This document shows positions 51,015-63,921 of a stretch of 64,000 nt of DNA, in pieces. This DNA comes from Ichthyophthirius multifiliis (Eukaryota; Ciliophora; Oligohymenophorea; Hymenostomatida). Within the stretch, counting starts at the first letter, position 1. Every line of letters starts with the position of its first letter. Location of the stretch: positions 31,866 through 95,865 of the forward strand of contig NW_004085903.1 in assembly GCF_000220395.1 (NCBI RefSeq), given 5' to 3'. The position numbers and the translations under genes are program-made. Below the pieces are notes generated by a model. The model saw only the letters and a program-made list of their open reading frames with translations, did not search any database and was not told the DNA's origin.

Positions 51015-54000
51015 TCATTTTTTCTTACTTGCTTCTAATAAAGCAATAATAGAAGTTTTATTATATTCAAAATCTTTTAAATCCTTTATTTATATATATA
51101 TATATAAAAAGTAAGTATAAAATAATTTACCTTGAAATTATTTTCAACATTATTTAAACTTTATTATATTAAAGCAACCTTTTTCTAAAGATATTCTCTA
51201 CCGTAACTATCTTTATTTAAGTCAGTAGCTTTTTTTAAAATCAAACTAATAAACTATTCTAAAACTATACTTATTTATTTCCCATTTTCAAAATAACAAA
51301 TAAATGAATTTACTATTTTTCCACAAATATCAATTAATAAATAATTACCCTATATTATAATATTAAAATAAATAAAAGAAACTAAAAAAATATTTATATA
51401 AATATAAATTAAAATAATTTATATATATAAATACTCTTTAATCATATTATTTTGAGATAGAAACATTAATAATTTCCTTACATTTATAAACTAATCCCTC
51501 AACTTAAACCTAAATTGCATCACTAAACTCCTTATTATTAAAAAGTTTATCATTAGATCTAACCCCGTCAATATGATAAGGAAGATTCTATTACATTTAC
51601 ACACATAAGTAAATTAAAAAGTCCTAAATTAAACACAACTAATAATACTCAGGACAAAATCCTTACCACTTATATAAATTAAGTATATTCAAAAATCCTT
51701 AAAAAATATAAAGCATATCATTTTCTGGATTTTCTGGCAAAACAATTAAAAAAGAAACCATATTTGATAAAAAATTCTTAAGCAAATCTTCACTTATAGT
51801 CTATTATTATTCTGGAATTTCAGATAATATTTAAAGAGCAGTTTTAAAAGCCGACTCAGATTAAGAAATAAGATTATGAAGAAGAGCAACTTACGAATTT
51901 TGGACATAAAGCTTAAATTAAAGAAAATTATCTTCTATCATAGGGATTGTTATATAACAAAAAGCTATACAGGCTTATAAAAACCCAGTTATTTTTTTCG
52001 ATTATTTATTGTTTTTGATAAACGAACGGGCAAAAAATGATAGGGAATTGACTTTTTCGATTAGATAGATTATTATTTCTTATATATAGCCGAAAGAACT
52101 TCTTATTTCAGTACAGAAGTTTAAAATTTATTCTAAATCAATGCCAAAATCTATTTTATTAAAGAAATTTTCAAGTAGATCGAATATTTCTTTTTTTTCT
52201 TCAGGATTTTTGTATTCTATTTCATTTAGATTTTTCGCAACTAAAAAAACAAAAATAAAAAAATATAAAAAGAAATTAAATTTAAAAAAATTACTTTATA
52301 AAATAGCATGAATAGCTAATGGATCTTAAATTTTTTCCTATCTATCTCTTTCCATGAATAACTTAAGAACTTTTTTACTAACAGAGACTTTCATTTAAGG
52401 CGGAAAAAAAGAAATAAACTAAAAGAAAGGTTCAATAGTTAAAATTTCCCCCACGTCATCACAATTAGATAAAATGGTCTTTATAAAATCTTCTAATTTT
52501 TCAAAAACATGCATTTCTGAATTTTCTACAGAATTAAAAAGTTAGTTAAACTTCTCAATAATAAGTTAAAAAGCCTAAGTCTTTTTATATCCTTTGAAAA
52601 TTTTATTTACTAATTCAATATATGGAACTAGAATATCTAAAAAAACCGTCAAATTATTAACTTCGGAAACATCAAGCCAAATCAAGTTTAATATTTCATT
52701 TGGAAGTGGTTAATTTTGTATACTTTTAACCAATTTAGGTATAAATAAGTTATATATTTTAAATTTATGGTCAACATGATAGCTTTAAATAATTTTAAAT
52801 ATCTCTCTTGCAGAAGAGCAAATAAGTTAAGGTGAAAAACTCTATATTATTTAAATAAGAACTGCCGAATGTTAATTAGATTTTGTAAAAAGTCCAAAAA
52901 GATCCGCGAATTCAGCATCACTGCAATTTTCGGAATAAAACCTAAATGCAGTTAATAAAAAAGGTTCGAAAAGTTTCATATATTCTTCCCCTATTAATCC
53001 TGTTGAATTAAATTAGGGTTAATGCATATAATAAAAAAAGTCTTCTAGTTGTTATAAAATATGAGATTTTTCTTTAGGGAGAAGTTCTGCCCCGATTCTC
53101 AATATAAATATATTATAATTTATACTGTTAATATAATCACCTATACTTCTGCTTTAATAAGATAATTTTAATAATTATTATTATATATTAGATGAGTCTA
53201 TGAAATAATTTATAGGAAGTAAAGCTGCTTCTATATATATTCGGGGAACTAATTCTCGGATAGAACTGACTTTTCTTAACCAGTTTTTGCATATTTCTTG
53301 GCAACTTTCAGGAATATTAGAACCGGAAATATCAAAGAAGGTCAAGTTTTTTAATTTTTCGGCATTATAAGTTGGAAAAGCGAGCTTTTTCATTCTTTGG
53401 AAAACGAATTTGGAAAAACTGTCTAAAATATCCATTATATAAACGTATTTGTAAGGAGAAAATTTAGGTTGTTCATTGTCATTGAATAGTTTTATAGCTT
53501 AAATTGTAATTTATAAAGTACCAACCTATTTTATTTTATTTAATTTAATTTTATATTATTTTATTTTATTTAATTTTATATTATTTTTGAAACTTTATCT
53601 TATTCATTCCATTTCTTTTTCATTTTAGAATGCATATCAGATAGATAATCTATGTAAGATTTCATAGTTATCATTTACTTTTTTATTTTTATTTATATAT
53701 AAATAATTTATATTTTTACATTTTATATCTTTTATTATGATGATTATTCATATTCCATCTTATTTGAGCCACTTTAGGCTTATTTAAATTTGTTTTTTTC
53801 ATCTATTGTTAGAGCAGATTATCCGAAAGGCTTTTTTTATTATTATTATTTAATAAAAACTTATAATATAAGTTTACATTTATAACTTAATTTTTTAAGT
53901 CTTAAACTTTAAAATCAAATATTTTCATAAAATCCTTTCTTATTTGTTCCCAAAGTATATTTTATACTTCGTCTGATAATTATTATCGAGAATTTTTATC

Positions 54001-54461
54001 ATCTTTAATAATAACAACTCTTTTATTTTAATCAACTAAAGATTCTTCTTTTTTAAACTTTGTATATAGTTTAATTTTAATTTTTATTTCCTTTGTTTAT
54101 ATAAAAAAATTACAAATAAAGATTGTTATTATTATGGACGTAATAAAGGATTATATAATTATGAACTTGTCCGTTTTGATAAAGGATCAACAAAATCACC
54201 TTCTGTTTTGATGTTGTTTTTAGTTTTATTTGTTACTTCTGAAATTATTTTAAATGCATTATTTACGGATTCTTTTTTTTATAAACGATCTTCTTTTAAT
54301 GGGTTATAAGTTGTTTGATGATATTTCTTCAGACGGTTTCTTGAAAAAAAATCATAATCTTTTTCTTTAATTACACTTTATATATTTAATTAATTATTAA
54401 TTATCAATAGAATTTTTTTTTTTTTTTTTTTTAATAATTGTTAATACATTTTATCAGACAT
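51015..54461 (-). CDS. VPS35L: VPS35L, scaffold subunit of the Retriever endosomal recycling complex
   Basis: Stop TGA 51015-51017; probable start at 54461 or the next Met a few codons on. N-terminal part: RLKKYHQTTYNPLKEDRLQK and DFVDPLSKR, the NPLK and DPLS segments typical of VPS35L. The solenoid follows: TLQITIQAIKLFNDNE, YVYIMDILDSFSKFVFQRM, then the hallmark CQEICKNWLRKVSSIRELVP and RIYIEAALLP. Later landmarks are TVFLDILVPYIELVNKIFKG and DPLAIHAIL. The last exons end EASKKK. An 18-A run near 54420 and several introns (about 51080-51130, 52240-52300, 53520-53600 and others) interrupt the frame. About 950 aa, the family size. Retriever (VPS35L-VPS26C-VPS29) recycles integrins and other cargo from endosomes with the CCC complex in animals. 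It converges tail-to-tail with the preceding gene, 75 bases apart. Confidence 0.88.
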
Positions 54462-54630
54462 AAAAAATGAATTCTTTTTTTTTAATTTGAAATAAAATAT
54501 TTTTATAAAATATATATAAATATAAATATTAAATTATTATAAAATTACATATAAATATTTATAAAAATCTAATATTTAATTATATATAATAGAGAAATAA
54601 TAAAAAAATATATATATTTATATATATATT

Positions 54631-54661
<31 letters not shown>

Positions 54662-55185
54662 TAAAAAAATATAAGAAAAATATATTATTATTAAATAATA
54701 AAAAATTTATATTATTAATTATCGTTTAAAGTTTAAAAATAGAGCATATATACAATATAATATAAAAATTTATTTTAAAATCAAAAAAAATGATTTATAT
54801 AAAAAAACTAAATAAAAAATATAGTAAATTTTTATTAAATATTGTTATTATTTTATTATAATAATAAATAAATATTAATTAAAGAATATATTTTTTAAAA
54901 AAATTTATAATATATATATATATATATAAATATTATAATTTATTTAATTATATATTTTAAATATATATTTATATTTATTTTTTTATATAATAATTTTATA
55001 TTTATATATTTTTTATTTTTTATAATTATTATTATATATTATTTTTATATCATAATATTTTATTTTTTAATATATTTTTTTTAAAATAAAATTAATTATT
55101 TTTAAATTAATTTATTTTATAATTATTAAAATTTTTATTTTATTATTAAAATAATAATTGTAAAGTATTTTAAAAATAAAAAAAT
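54462..55185. other. AT spacer between divergent genes
   Basis: About 720 bases of A/T with TA runs at 54612-54657 and 54909-54928. It separates the divergent VPS35L and pseudokinase genes. No defined regulatory site was recognised. Confidence 0.6.
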
Positions 55186-55672
55186 ATGTGTTGTGGAAAA
55201 AAAAAACCTGCTAAAGCTCCTCCAACTCAGCCCTAAAATATTGATCCTCCTGCTCCTTCTCCTACTAATTATTCAAAAATAAATATTATACATTAATAAA
55301 TGAAAAACAAGAATCTATTTACATAATAAAATCTACTTGATATTATTGAATTTCTTGAAAACAATTAATATTGTAATTTTTCTTATTTCTAAGAAAGTCA
55401 AGATACTATTTTAATATCATGTAATTAAGAAACACAAGAACAAAAATAATTAATTATAAAAGTAAAAAAATAATCAACTTAGAAATTAAATGAAATAAGT
55501 AAAATTATTGATGCAAACTAATAATTCATATCTGAAGATAAAATGTTTTATGTATTTGATAAATAAATTAATTTTTAAAAAAATTAATATTAAACTTATG
55601 AATATTAATTATACTAATATAAGTATATAGAAAATTCTAGTATATTAAAAAAAAAATAAAAAATATATATAT

Positions 55673-55707
<35 letters not shown>

Positions 55708-56760
55708 TTACATTTTATTTAGCTAATTTGGAAAATTATTTAAAATAGCATAATTAACTAAATTAAGAATAGCAAATAAAATTAGTTATTTCATTATTAG
55801 ATGGATTAAATATTATGCATGAAGAAAAAAATACCATTCATTCAAACATTAAATTAGAAAATATTATAATGCTTTAAAACTAACCTTTTTATACAGATAT
55901 ATAATTTTAATCTTTTTGTAAAAATAAAAACCCTTTTGTAATTTTTTAATTTCTTTTATATTAATTTTTATTTATATTAAAGTTACATAAAATGTGTACT
56001 AATAGAAAACAAGAGTAAGATTTCGATTAATAAGTAAAATATAAATGTTTTTATTTTTATTTTTTTTTCATTAGACAGATATATTAAGCTTAGGTTTTAT
56101 TGTTTTAATGATTGGAAATTTAAAAAAATTTAAAATAAATACTATTAAAGATGTTCAAATAAGTGCCCTTGGAAAAGATTTTAATTAAGGTTTGCTACCA
56201 GCATAATTAGAATTTGATAATAACTCAATTATAATTTAAACTGGAATCGAAATGATATCTTTAAATCCTCCTTCATCTTAATAATTATTATAAAATTTAA
56301 TTAATAAATTAATTGATAAAGAGATATCTATTCCTTAAATTTACTCAAAAAATATTTTAAAAGGTTGAAAATAATTTATAATTTTATTTTCATAAAAAAA
56401 AATATATATATAGAAGCTAATAAATAGGTTGATTTTGTATTTAAATCGTAATATATTTTATTTTTTTGTTACCTATATATTAAAATATATATATGAATTT
56501 TTATTTTTAATAAATAGAAATCCATAAGATAAAGATGAAGATTTATTAAAAAAGGTATCAGAATTAAAAAAACTTAAATATTTGACAAGATTTAACTTTG
56601 ATTGTTCGTAAAAATAAATATTTAAAATTTTTTTTATTTTATTTATTATAGAAATAATTTCAATTTTACTTAAGAAGGATCAATAAAATTAGTTTAATAA
56701 TTAATAATTCCTTAATTAAAGCAATTTTATTTAAGCTTTTAGTAAACTAAATATATGTAA

Positions 56761-56836
<76 letters not shown>

Positions 56837-57136
56837 ATTTAATTAAATTAGCGATAATGATTATTTCTAAGATTAATTTATATTTGAATTAGCAAATACA
56901 TTAAAAGAATTAAAAAATATTGAAGATTTAAAACTTGACTTTACTTGGAATAATATATTTAGTGACGAAGCATTAATTAAATTAGCAGAATCAATTGGAG
57001 TAATGAAAAATCTTAAAAAAATAGAACTTAACTTTACATGGAATAATGTATTTACTGATAAATCATTAATAAAATTAGTAAAGGAATTGTAAGAATTATA
57101 ATTATTAGAAGATATAAATATTCGTTTTGAGTATAT

Positions 57137-57190
<54 letters not shown>

Positions 57191-57485
57191 TTTTATTTAT
57201 ATTTTTTTTATATAAAAAAATAAAAAGTTGGAATAAAAACTTTTAAGATGAGAGTTTAGAAATGTTAAAAAATTAATTTAAAATTTAAAAAGTTAAACTC
57301 ATTTAGATTTTGATAATAGTTGGAATCATAAAATAACTGATTAATAAAAATTATAATTATCTAAATTTAGCAGTAGATTAAGAAACAGTAAAATTGTATT
57401 CAGGTATAAAAATTTTTTATATAGAATATAATATTATATACATTTTTTATAAATTAAAAAAAGTTAATATACAACAGTAAAATGA
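55186..57485 (+). CDS. Pseudokinase-LRR protein with possible lipidated N-terminus
   Basis: ATG 55186 gives MCCGKKKPAKAPPTQP, where the adjacent Cys pair in a basic setting suggests palmitoylation (inference). A kinase-like domain follows. The beta3 Lys lies in LIIKVKK, a possible alpha-C Glu in KLNEISKI, the helix before the catalytic loop is LVISLLDGLNIMHEEKN, and the catalytic loop is IHSNIKLENIIML. The loop normally reads HRDxKxxN, so here Arg and catalytic Asp are replaced (HSN). I find no DFG. The C-lobe continues TDILSLGFIVLMIGN and IEMISLNPPSSQQLL. The second half is an LRR array of about 28-residue units such as NIEDLKLDFTWNNIFSDEAL and NLKKIELNFTWNNVFTDKSL. Introns hold large TA microsatellites. 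The last exon and stop (about 57485) are less certain. Likely a membrane-attached scaffold rather than an active kinase. Confidence 0.7.
56766..56834 (+). repeat. TA dinucleotide microsatellite in an intron
   Basis: About 34 uninterrupted AT units, the longest in the window, inside an intron of the pseudokinase-LRR gene. Confidence 0.9.
57138..57183 (+). repeat. TA dinucleotide microsatellite in an intron
   Basis: About 22 AT units in the next intron of the pseudokinase-LRR gene. Confidence 0.88.
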
Positions 57486-59177
57486 ATTCTTAGATATTTA
57501 TTTTTTATATATTTAATAATATAAATTATATTATTATATATTTACTAAAAAATATAGTATAAAATATTTTAAATTAGCGATTTTATCTTTTAAAATAAAT
57601 TTTATTTCATATTTTAATCTAAATAAAAAAACTTAACTTTTATTATAAAATAAAACAAAATAATATTTATTAATTAAATAGAAAAAAAGTTAATTAAAAA
57701 TATTATATAAATATATTCAATTTTAATTAAGATTATACATAATATTTATAAAGAAATCCACAAAATAAATAATTTAATAACATCTCCATTTATAAATATT
57801 AAATCAAACAGAAACTGAAATTTCTAAAAATGATTATAAGAAACGTCAAATTTAGTCAATAAATATTTGAAACTATCTGACTAGATAATTAAGCATATAT
57901 TTAACTTGTATTAACTTTTTAAATTTTAATTTATATTAATAAATTATACTATATAAAATGTTCGAATATTTAATTTAATAAGTATTGATTTGACTTTTTT
58001 GAAATTAATTTTTTTGTAATAAATAAAAAAATTAAACTTAAAATTATAACAATTTAATTTGTATTTTGCTAATAAAAAATAATAAAGAAAATTTACCTCT
58101 TTTTTAAAAAGATTAATGTATATGAATATTTAATTTGAGGATATTTTTAGTTTATATTTTAGTAAACAAAATAAATTAATTGAAATTTAAGAATTCTAAT
58201 AATATTAAGATATACATAGTATTATTTTAAAATAAAAGTAATCTGATTTTTATACAATGGAAATGAAAACAATAAAAACAATAAAATTTAAAAATTTAAG
58301 ACTAATAGTTTTGCCATTTTTATTTTTGAATTTTTATTTTACTGTATAGATATATATTTTATCGTTTTTTTTTTATATATATATATATATATATTTTAGA
58401 TATTTAATTATTTTATGAGTATTTTAAAATCTTTTATAAAATAATAATATTTTAAAAAAAAATTATTAAAACTTAATAAAGATTTTAACAAAAAATAAAA
58501 CATAAATTTTTATTAAAAAATGAATATTGCTTTTAATAAAGAGTTTAAAATAAAAATATAGTTCATATATTTTAACAAATATAATTTATGTTTAGGATTA
58601 TATACTTTTAATATTATAAAATTTTTAATTTTTTAGATTTTTTATTTATAAAAGATAAATAAAAATTATACTTATTGTATATTTGATATTTAAATATATT
58701 GTATTTTCTAATAATTTATTAATAATTTTATTTATAATTTATTTTTATATAAAATATGATTTCTTATCTAAATAAATTATTTTTAAATAAATTATTTAAT
58801 AATTTATAATTTTTTTTTTTTTTCATATAATTTTTTTTTAATATTTTATAAAAATAAAATATATAGTAATTTTCTGAATTGTTTTTTATAAAGAATTAGT
58901 TGAGTTAAACTTATAAATATAAGTATATTAATTTAATATATATATTGAATAAAATATAAATATTTTATTTATTATAATTTTTTTTTTTTTATATATTTTA
59001 TCATATTATTTTTGATTTTATTTCTTTTATTAAATATTAATAGAATAAAATAGTATCAACAATATTTTATTTTTTTAAATAATATACATTATTCAAAAAT
59101 TAAAATTTATTACATTTAATAAAACAAAAATATATAAATAAAATCTATAAATTTAATTTAATAAATAAAAAATAATA
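57486..59177. other. AT-rich spacer
   Basis: About 1.7 kb. A/T-rich throughout, with a TA run at 58374-58396. The first 800 bases have a little more G and C but no consistent coding frame on either strand. No RNA gene recognised. Confidence 0.5.
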
Positions 59178-62100
59178 ATGTTTGACGAAGAAAAATAAAC
59201 ACAATTTAATCATAAAAAAATAGTAAACAAATAATATGGAATAAATAATAGTTATTAAACTACTCCAAGATAAAAAAAATACAGTTAATTTTCTCAATTA
59301 AATATATTTAATGAACAAAGTAAAGTGAAACAAGAATATGAAGAAAAAATAAGTCCGCAAAATAAAGACTCTTAGAAAATAAAAAATGAAGATAAATATA
59401 TAGAACCTTTATTTAAATACACCGATGATTCAAGTGATGAAATCGATAATAATAAATATTCTCATTTACAAATCTTTGGAAAAGATTATGTTAGTTTTCA
59501 AAAATATATTGATTATATAGAAAGTAATGACTTTAATATAGAAAAGCTAATAAAAAAATTCCATTTATAAAATATCGGAAATATATATTTATTTTAATTA
59601 AAATTCAAGACTTTTAGATGGACGTAAATAATTTATTTATATTAACATATTTTTTATATATAAATACTTATTTTTTTTATTAGTATAAGAAGAACAATCC
59701 AACAAATAAAAAAAATTGAATTAGAATATTTAAATTTAACCAAATATATCGATTCATTAGATAAAAAATTCATACCATTAGACTCTTAATAATTAGAAAA
59801 AAGTACGAACTAAGGCGAAGTATTAAATATTCTCTAAGATTAACTATAGAACATAATAAGTTAATTCAATTATGACTAAGAAGATGACGAAGATTAATAT
59901 ACTAGAAAATAATTAAGGCTTTTATAAGAATTTAAGCTTTCTTTGAGATGTTTTTGTGAATTTTCAGATATATTTGAAGACGGTAAGTAGAAGTATAAGG
60001 AAGTTTTTATAAAAAAGCAAGCCGGAGGTAGATATAACTAGAGAAGTCTTATTCAAAAACTTTCTTGTAAAACCTTATGTAAATGCTATGATAAAAGATA
60101 TTTTATAATTACTTAAGATGGTATTATGTATAGTAAAGGACTTGTGTACCCTAATTCTTAATTAAGGGAAGTGATACTATTCGATTATAATTTTTAAATA
60201 TAAAGTGGTTTGGAATATACAGGATATTAGCTAGGATTTGCAATTAAAACAAATAGTCGAAAATTTAATTTAATATCTTATGATGTTTTTGATTTTTTAG
60301 ACATTCTTTTTGCAATAAAGAATGCTTATGATCATTCTATATATGCAGGTGTACATCGATTTAATTCTTTTGCACCACCTAGACTTAATTGTATTGCTAA
60401 ATGGTATGTAGATGGGCAAAATTATTTCTCTGATGTATATGATGCCATTGACTCGGCTGTATAAGAGGTTTTTATTACCGGTTGGTGGGTATCTCCGGAG
60501 CTTTTTTTAAAAAGACCACCTGAAAAATATCCAGAATCTCGACTAGATTTTTTGATTTAGAAAAAGGCAAATGAGGGCGTGAAATTTTACATTAGTGTAT
60601 ATTGTGAAACGGAGCTTGCTTTGTGCTTAAACTCTAAGTATACTTAATCTAAATTATAAGGGTTGCACCCTACAAATATTTTAGTTTAAAGACATCCGAA
60701 ATATGTTTTGCCCTTTATGTGGAGTCATCATGAAAAAACAGTTGTTATTGATTAAGAAGTGTGTTTTATTGGAGGATTGGATTTGTGTTATGGGAGGTGG
60801 GATACTTAAGGACATTTATTGTTTGATAAAGGAGAAAAATAATTTTTTACGGGAATTGAATATAATAATATTAGAATTAAGGATTTTGAGAATGTTACGA
60901 ATTTTTAAGAGTCTAATATTAATAGGGATTTTTAGTAAAGATTACCTTGGCATGATATTGCAACGAGAATTATTGGGCCGTCGGTAAAAGATGTTTCAAA
61001 GCATTTTATTTAATATTGGAATTTCGCATAGATTGATAATGATAATAAAGGAGGACATTAAGGGTTTCTGATTCCGTAGGAGAGAGCAGGATAAAATAAT
61101 CCATTTAAACCGTATATTAAAGAATTTAATTAAAAGTTAAAAGGTTTTAAAGATAAAGTTTAAGGGTTTATTAAAAATAAAATCAAGAAAATTCAACCAG
61201 ATATCTAACATTATTTAGATTAACATGATATTTCTTTTGATTTATTAAATAGAATGTATTTTTCTAAAATAAAAATGATATAACTAAATTATAAATAAAA
61301 ATATAAATATAAATATATATATATATAATAATAAAACATATTATATTATTTATATATAATATATTTAGTAATAAACCATAATTTGAACATTAACATACTT
61401 TCAAGAAATAAACAAGTTTTGAATAAATGCTTATGAATTAAGAAGAAAAACCTCGTGAGGAAATATTATAACTTTTAAAGTAATTATAATAAATAAAACT
61501 TGACAATGATTATGATGAATACGAAGATAATTAAGTTGAGAGTTCTAATTCTTAAAAAGAAAGCATTATACTTGAAAAATTATAGTAACCTTAAGCAAAT
61601 TATGATACTAATTTTTTAGAAAAAAATGAATTACATGATGACAATGAATTAACTTCTAAAGCAAGCCTTAAATCAAGAAAAGATTCTATTATGAGATTTT
61701 CATCTTACAAATCTATGTTTGATAAGTCTTTCGATAATTTTGGTAGTATATAGAAAGAAATTATTTAAAGAAAAAATATTCTTAAATTATAAGTTAAAAA
61801 ATTTAAATAAACAAAAAATTAAACTTAGTAAAAATGTCAAATTTTGCGTTCCGCAAGCTTTTGGTCTCTAGGATTAAGTAAATTGGATACTGAAACTTCA
61901 ATTTAAATTGCCTATTTGACTCTTATTAATGAGGCCAATCATTATATTTATATTGAAAATTAATTTTTTATCAGCTCTCATGCAGGTACTCCCGTTAGAA
62001 ATTAAATAAGTAATGCCATTGTTAATAGAATTAAAAAAGCGGCCGCTGAAAAAAATAATTTAAAGTTATTGTTTTTATACCTTTATTACCAGTAAATTTT

Positions 62101-62992
62101 TAAATATAAATATTATAAAATGGCTTTATTTTTAAACACAAAAAAATAAAAATAAAAGGGATTTGAAGGAGAAATTAATTAAGAAAATTCAGCTATTATG
62201 AAAATTTAGTTACATTGGGAATATTTAACAATTTGTAGAGGAGGAAATTCAATATATGAAGAATTAAAATAAGATTGTAATATAGAAAATCCTTTTGATT
62301 ATCTTTAGTTTTTTGGATTAAGAACACATGATTTTCAAAATAATAAACCTTATACTGAGATTATATACATACACAGCAAGGTAGATTTATTAACTTTAAT
62401 ATAAATAAATACAATATATAAAAAAAAGATGATGATAATTGATGATTCTATAGCTATTATAGGATCAGCAAATATAAATGACAGAAGTTTAAAAGGAACA
62501 AGAGATTCAGAAATAGCTGTTTTTATTTATTTAATTAGAATATATATTTCTAAATATAATATTTTTTTAAAAAAAGATTATTATTGAAGATTAAGAATCT
62601 GTATAATCGAAAATGGTCAGGAATATAATATACAGCGAGTAAATATGCATTTTCTTTAAGATGTGAACTATATAGAGAACATTTTGGATTAGAATTAAAT
62701 TAAGTTTTCTGACCCTTTAGATCCTTAATTAAATAATATTATTAATAAATAAACATAAACTAATACATTGATCTATAGAGATATTTTTAGGTGCTATCCA
62801 GATGATGAAATTCTTCAAATGAGTGATTTTGATAATTTTAGGTCTAAAGCGAATCATCAAAATTATTAAGAGGGAATTAAAAATATTAAAGGGAATGCAG
62901 TTTAATGGCCTTTGAGGTTTTTAGAAAATGAGGATCTTAAATTTACTATTAGTATGAAAGAATATTATTGCCCTGATATAGGTTTTACATGA
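59178..62992 (+). CDS. Phospholipase D (PLD1/2 type) with PX and PH domains
   Basis: ATG 59178, TGA 62990-62992, about 1,150 aa. After a disordered N-terminus a PX-like segment reads [20 protein letters not shown]. The PH domain runs from about [11 protein letters not shown] through KRYFIITQDGIMY to [13 protein letters not shown]. The catalytic half begins [20 protein letters not shown] and [11 protein letters not shown]. The first HKD motif is [13 protein letters not shown] followed by [13 protein letters not shown]. The second, [20 protein letters not shown], is split by a 48-nt intron (about 62380-62427) after the Lys codon. Between them lie YIYIENQFF and the IPLLPGFEGE segment. Both HKD motifs are complete, so the enzyme should hydrolyse phosphatidylcholine to phosphatidic acid. 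The 3' third has several frame breaks (near 62055, 62610, 62620 and 62705), mostly in A/T runs and one from a doubled AATAT. Confidence 0.9.
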
Positions 62993-63681
62993 TATTTTCT
63001 TTAAAAATAAAATTAATAATAGATATATAATCTAATAAAAAAATTGTAATGTATTTATATAATTTATAATAATCTTTTATTTTTTTATAAATAATATAAA
63101 AAAATATAATAAAAATATATATAAAATTATTATTATTGTATTAGTAAAAATTTCTTAATTAAATATATTATTTTATTATTTTTTAATTCATTATCTAATA
63201 AAAAAAATAAAATTTAACTCTAACAATTATGCTTAATAAAAAACGGAATATATTATATGTTATTATTATATATATATATTATATATTATTTTTAATAATA
63301 AAAAATTATTTAAATTTATTTTTTCTTTGAAATGTATATTATAAAATTTAATATTTTTATTTATTATTTTATAAAGATTTTAATATATTTTTTATATTTT
63401 AATAGTGTTTAATATTTTTATTTGATTTTTCCATATGTTTATAATATTTTTATTTTTATTTTTGTTTATAAAGATTTTATTTTTATCTTTATTTTTTTTA
63501 TTTCTAATAAACATAATTTAATATACAGTAATTATATATATTTTTTTTTAAAAAATATATATTTTATTACTATTTGATATTTATATTTTTTTTTTAATTT
63601 AATTTAAAAAATATAAAATTAAAAATTAAAAGATATATAAATTATTTTTTTAGAAAATATTAGAAAAAAAAAGAAATAAAA
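62993..63681. other. AT spacer
   Basis: About 690 bases of A/T between PLD and the small membrane protein. No feature recognised. Confidence 0.6.
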
Positions 63682-63921
63682 ATGAATATGCCTAAATCAT
63701 AAAAAAAATCTTTATTAAGTTAATTAAGTGATACAATATATCCTAAAAGTGATTTAGCAAGAAAAAAAAGAAAAAGATAACTTAAAGATATTGGCATTTT
63801 TTTAGCTACTGCTACATTATGTTATACTTTCGAAAAATAAATTAGAAAATTCCTAACAATTAATATGGATGAAATTAAAGATATGGCAATGTAAGCGCAA
63901 TCAGTAGGATAACCTTTTTGA
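63682..63921 (+). CDS. Small single-span protein, 79 aa, unknown function
   Basis: Intronless frame from ATG 63682 to TGA 63919-63921. The product has a basic N-terminal part (SDLARKKRKRQLKD), one short hydrophobic stretch IGIFLATATLCYTF, then a mixed helix FLTINMDEIKDMAMQAQSVG ending QPF. The basic block before a short, moderately hydrophobic span is the arrangement of small tail-embedded or mitochondrial outer/inner membrane proteins, but no family could be recognised. Codon choice and composition stand out from the flanking spacer, supporting a real gene. Confidence 0.65.

Noticed and set aside
51015-54461. First read as retromer VPS35 or an importin-like HEAT protein
   Set aside because: The SIRELVPRIY block and the N-terminal NPLK and DPLS pieces match VPS35L, not VPS35 or importins.
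62040-62048. GCGGCCGC octamer, striking in such AT-rich DNA
   Set aside because: It falls in a coding exon of PLD and encodes a run of Ala in the family's helix before the second HKD half; no sign of vector sequence around it.
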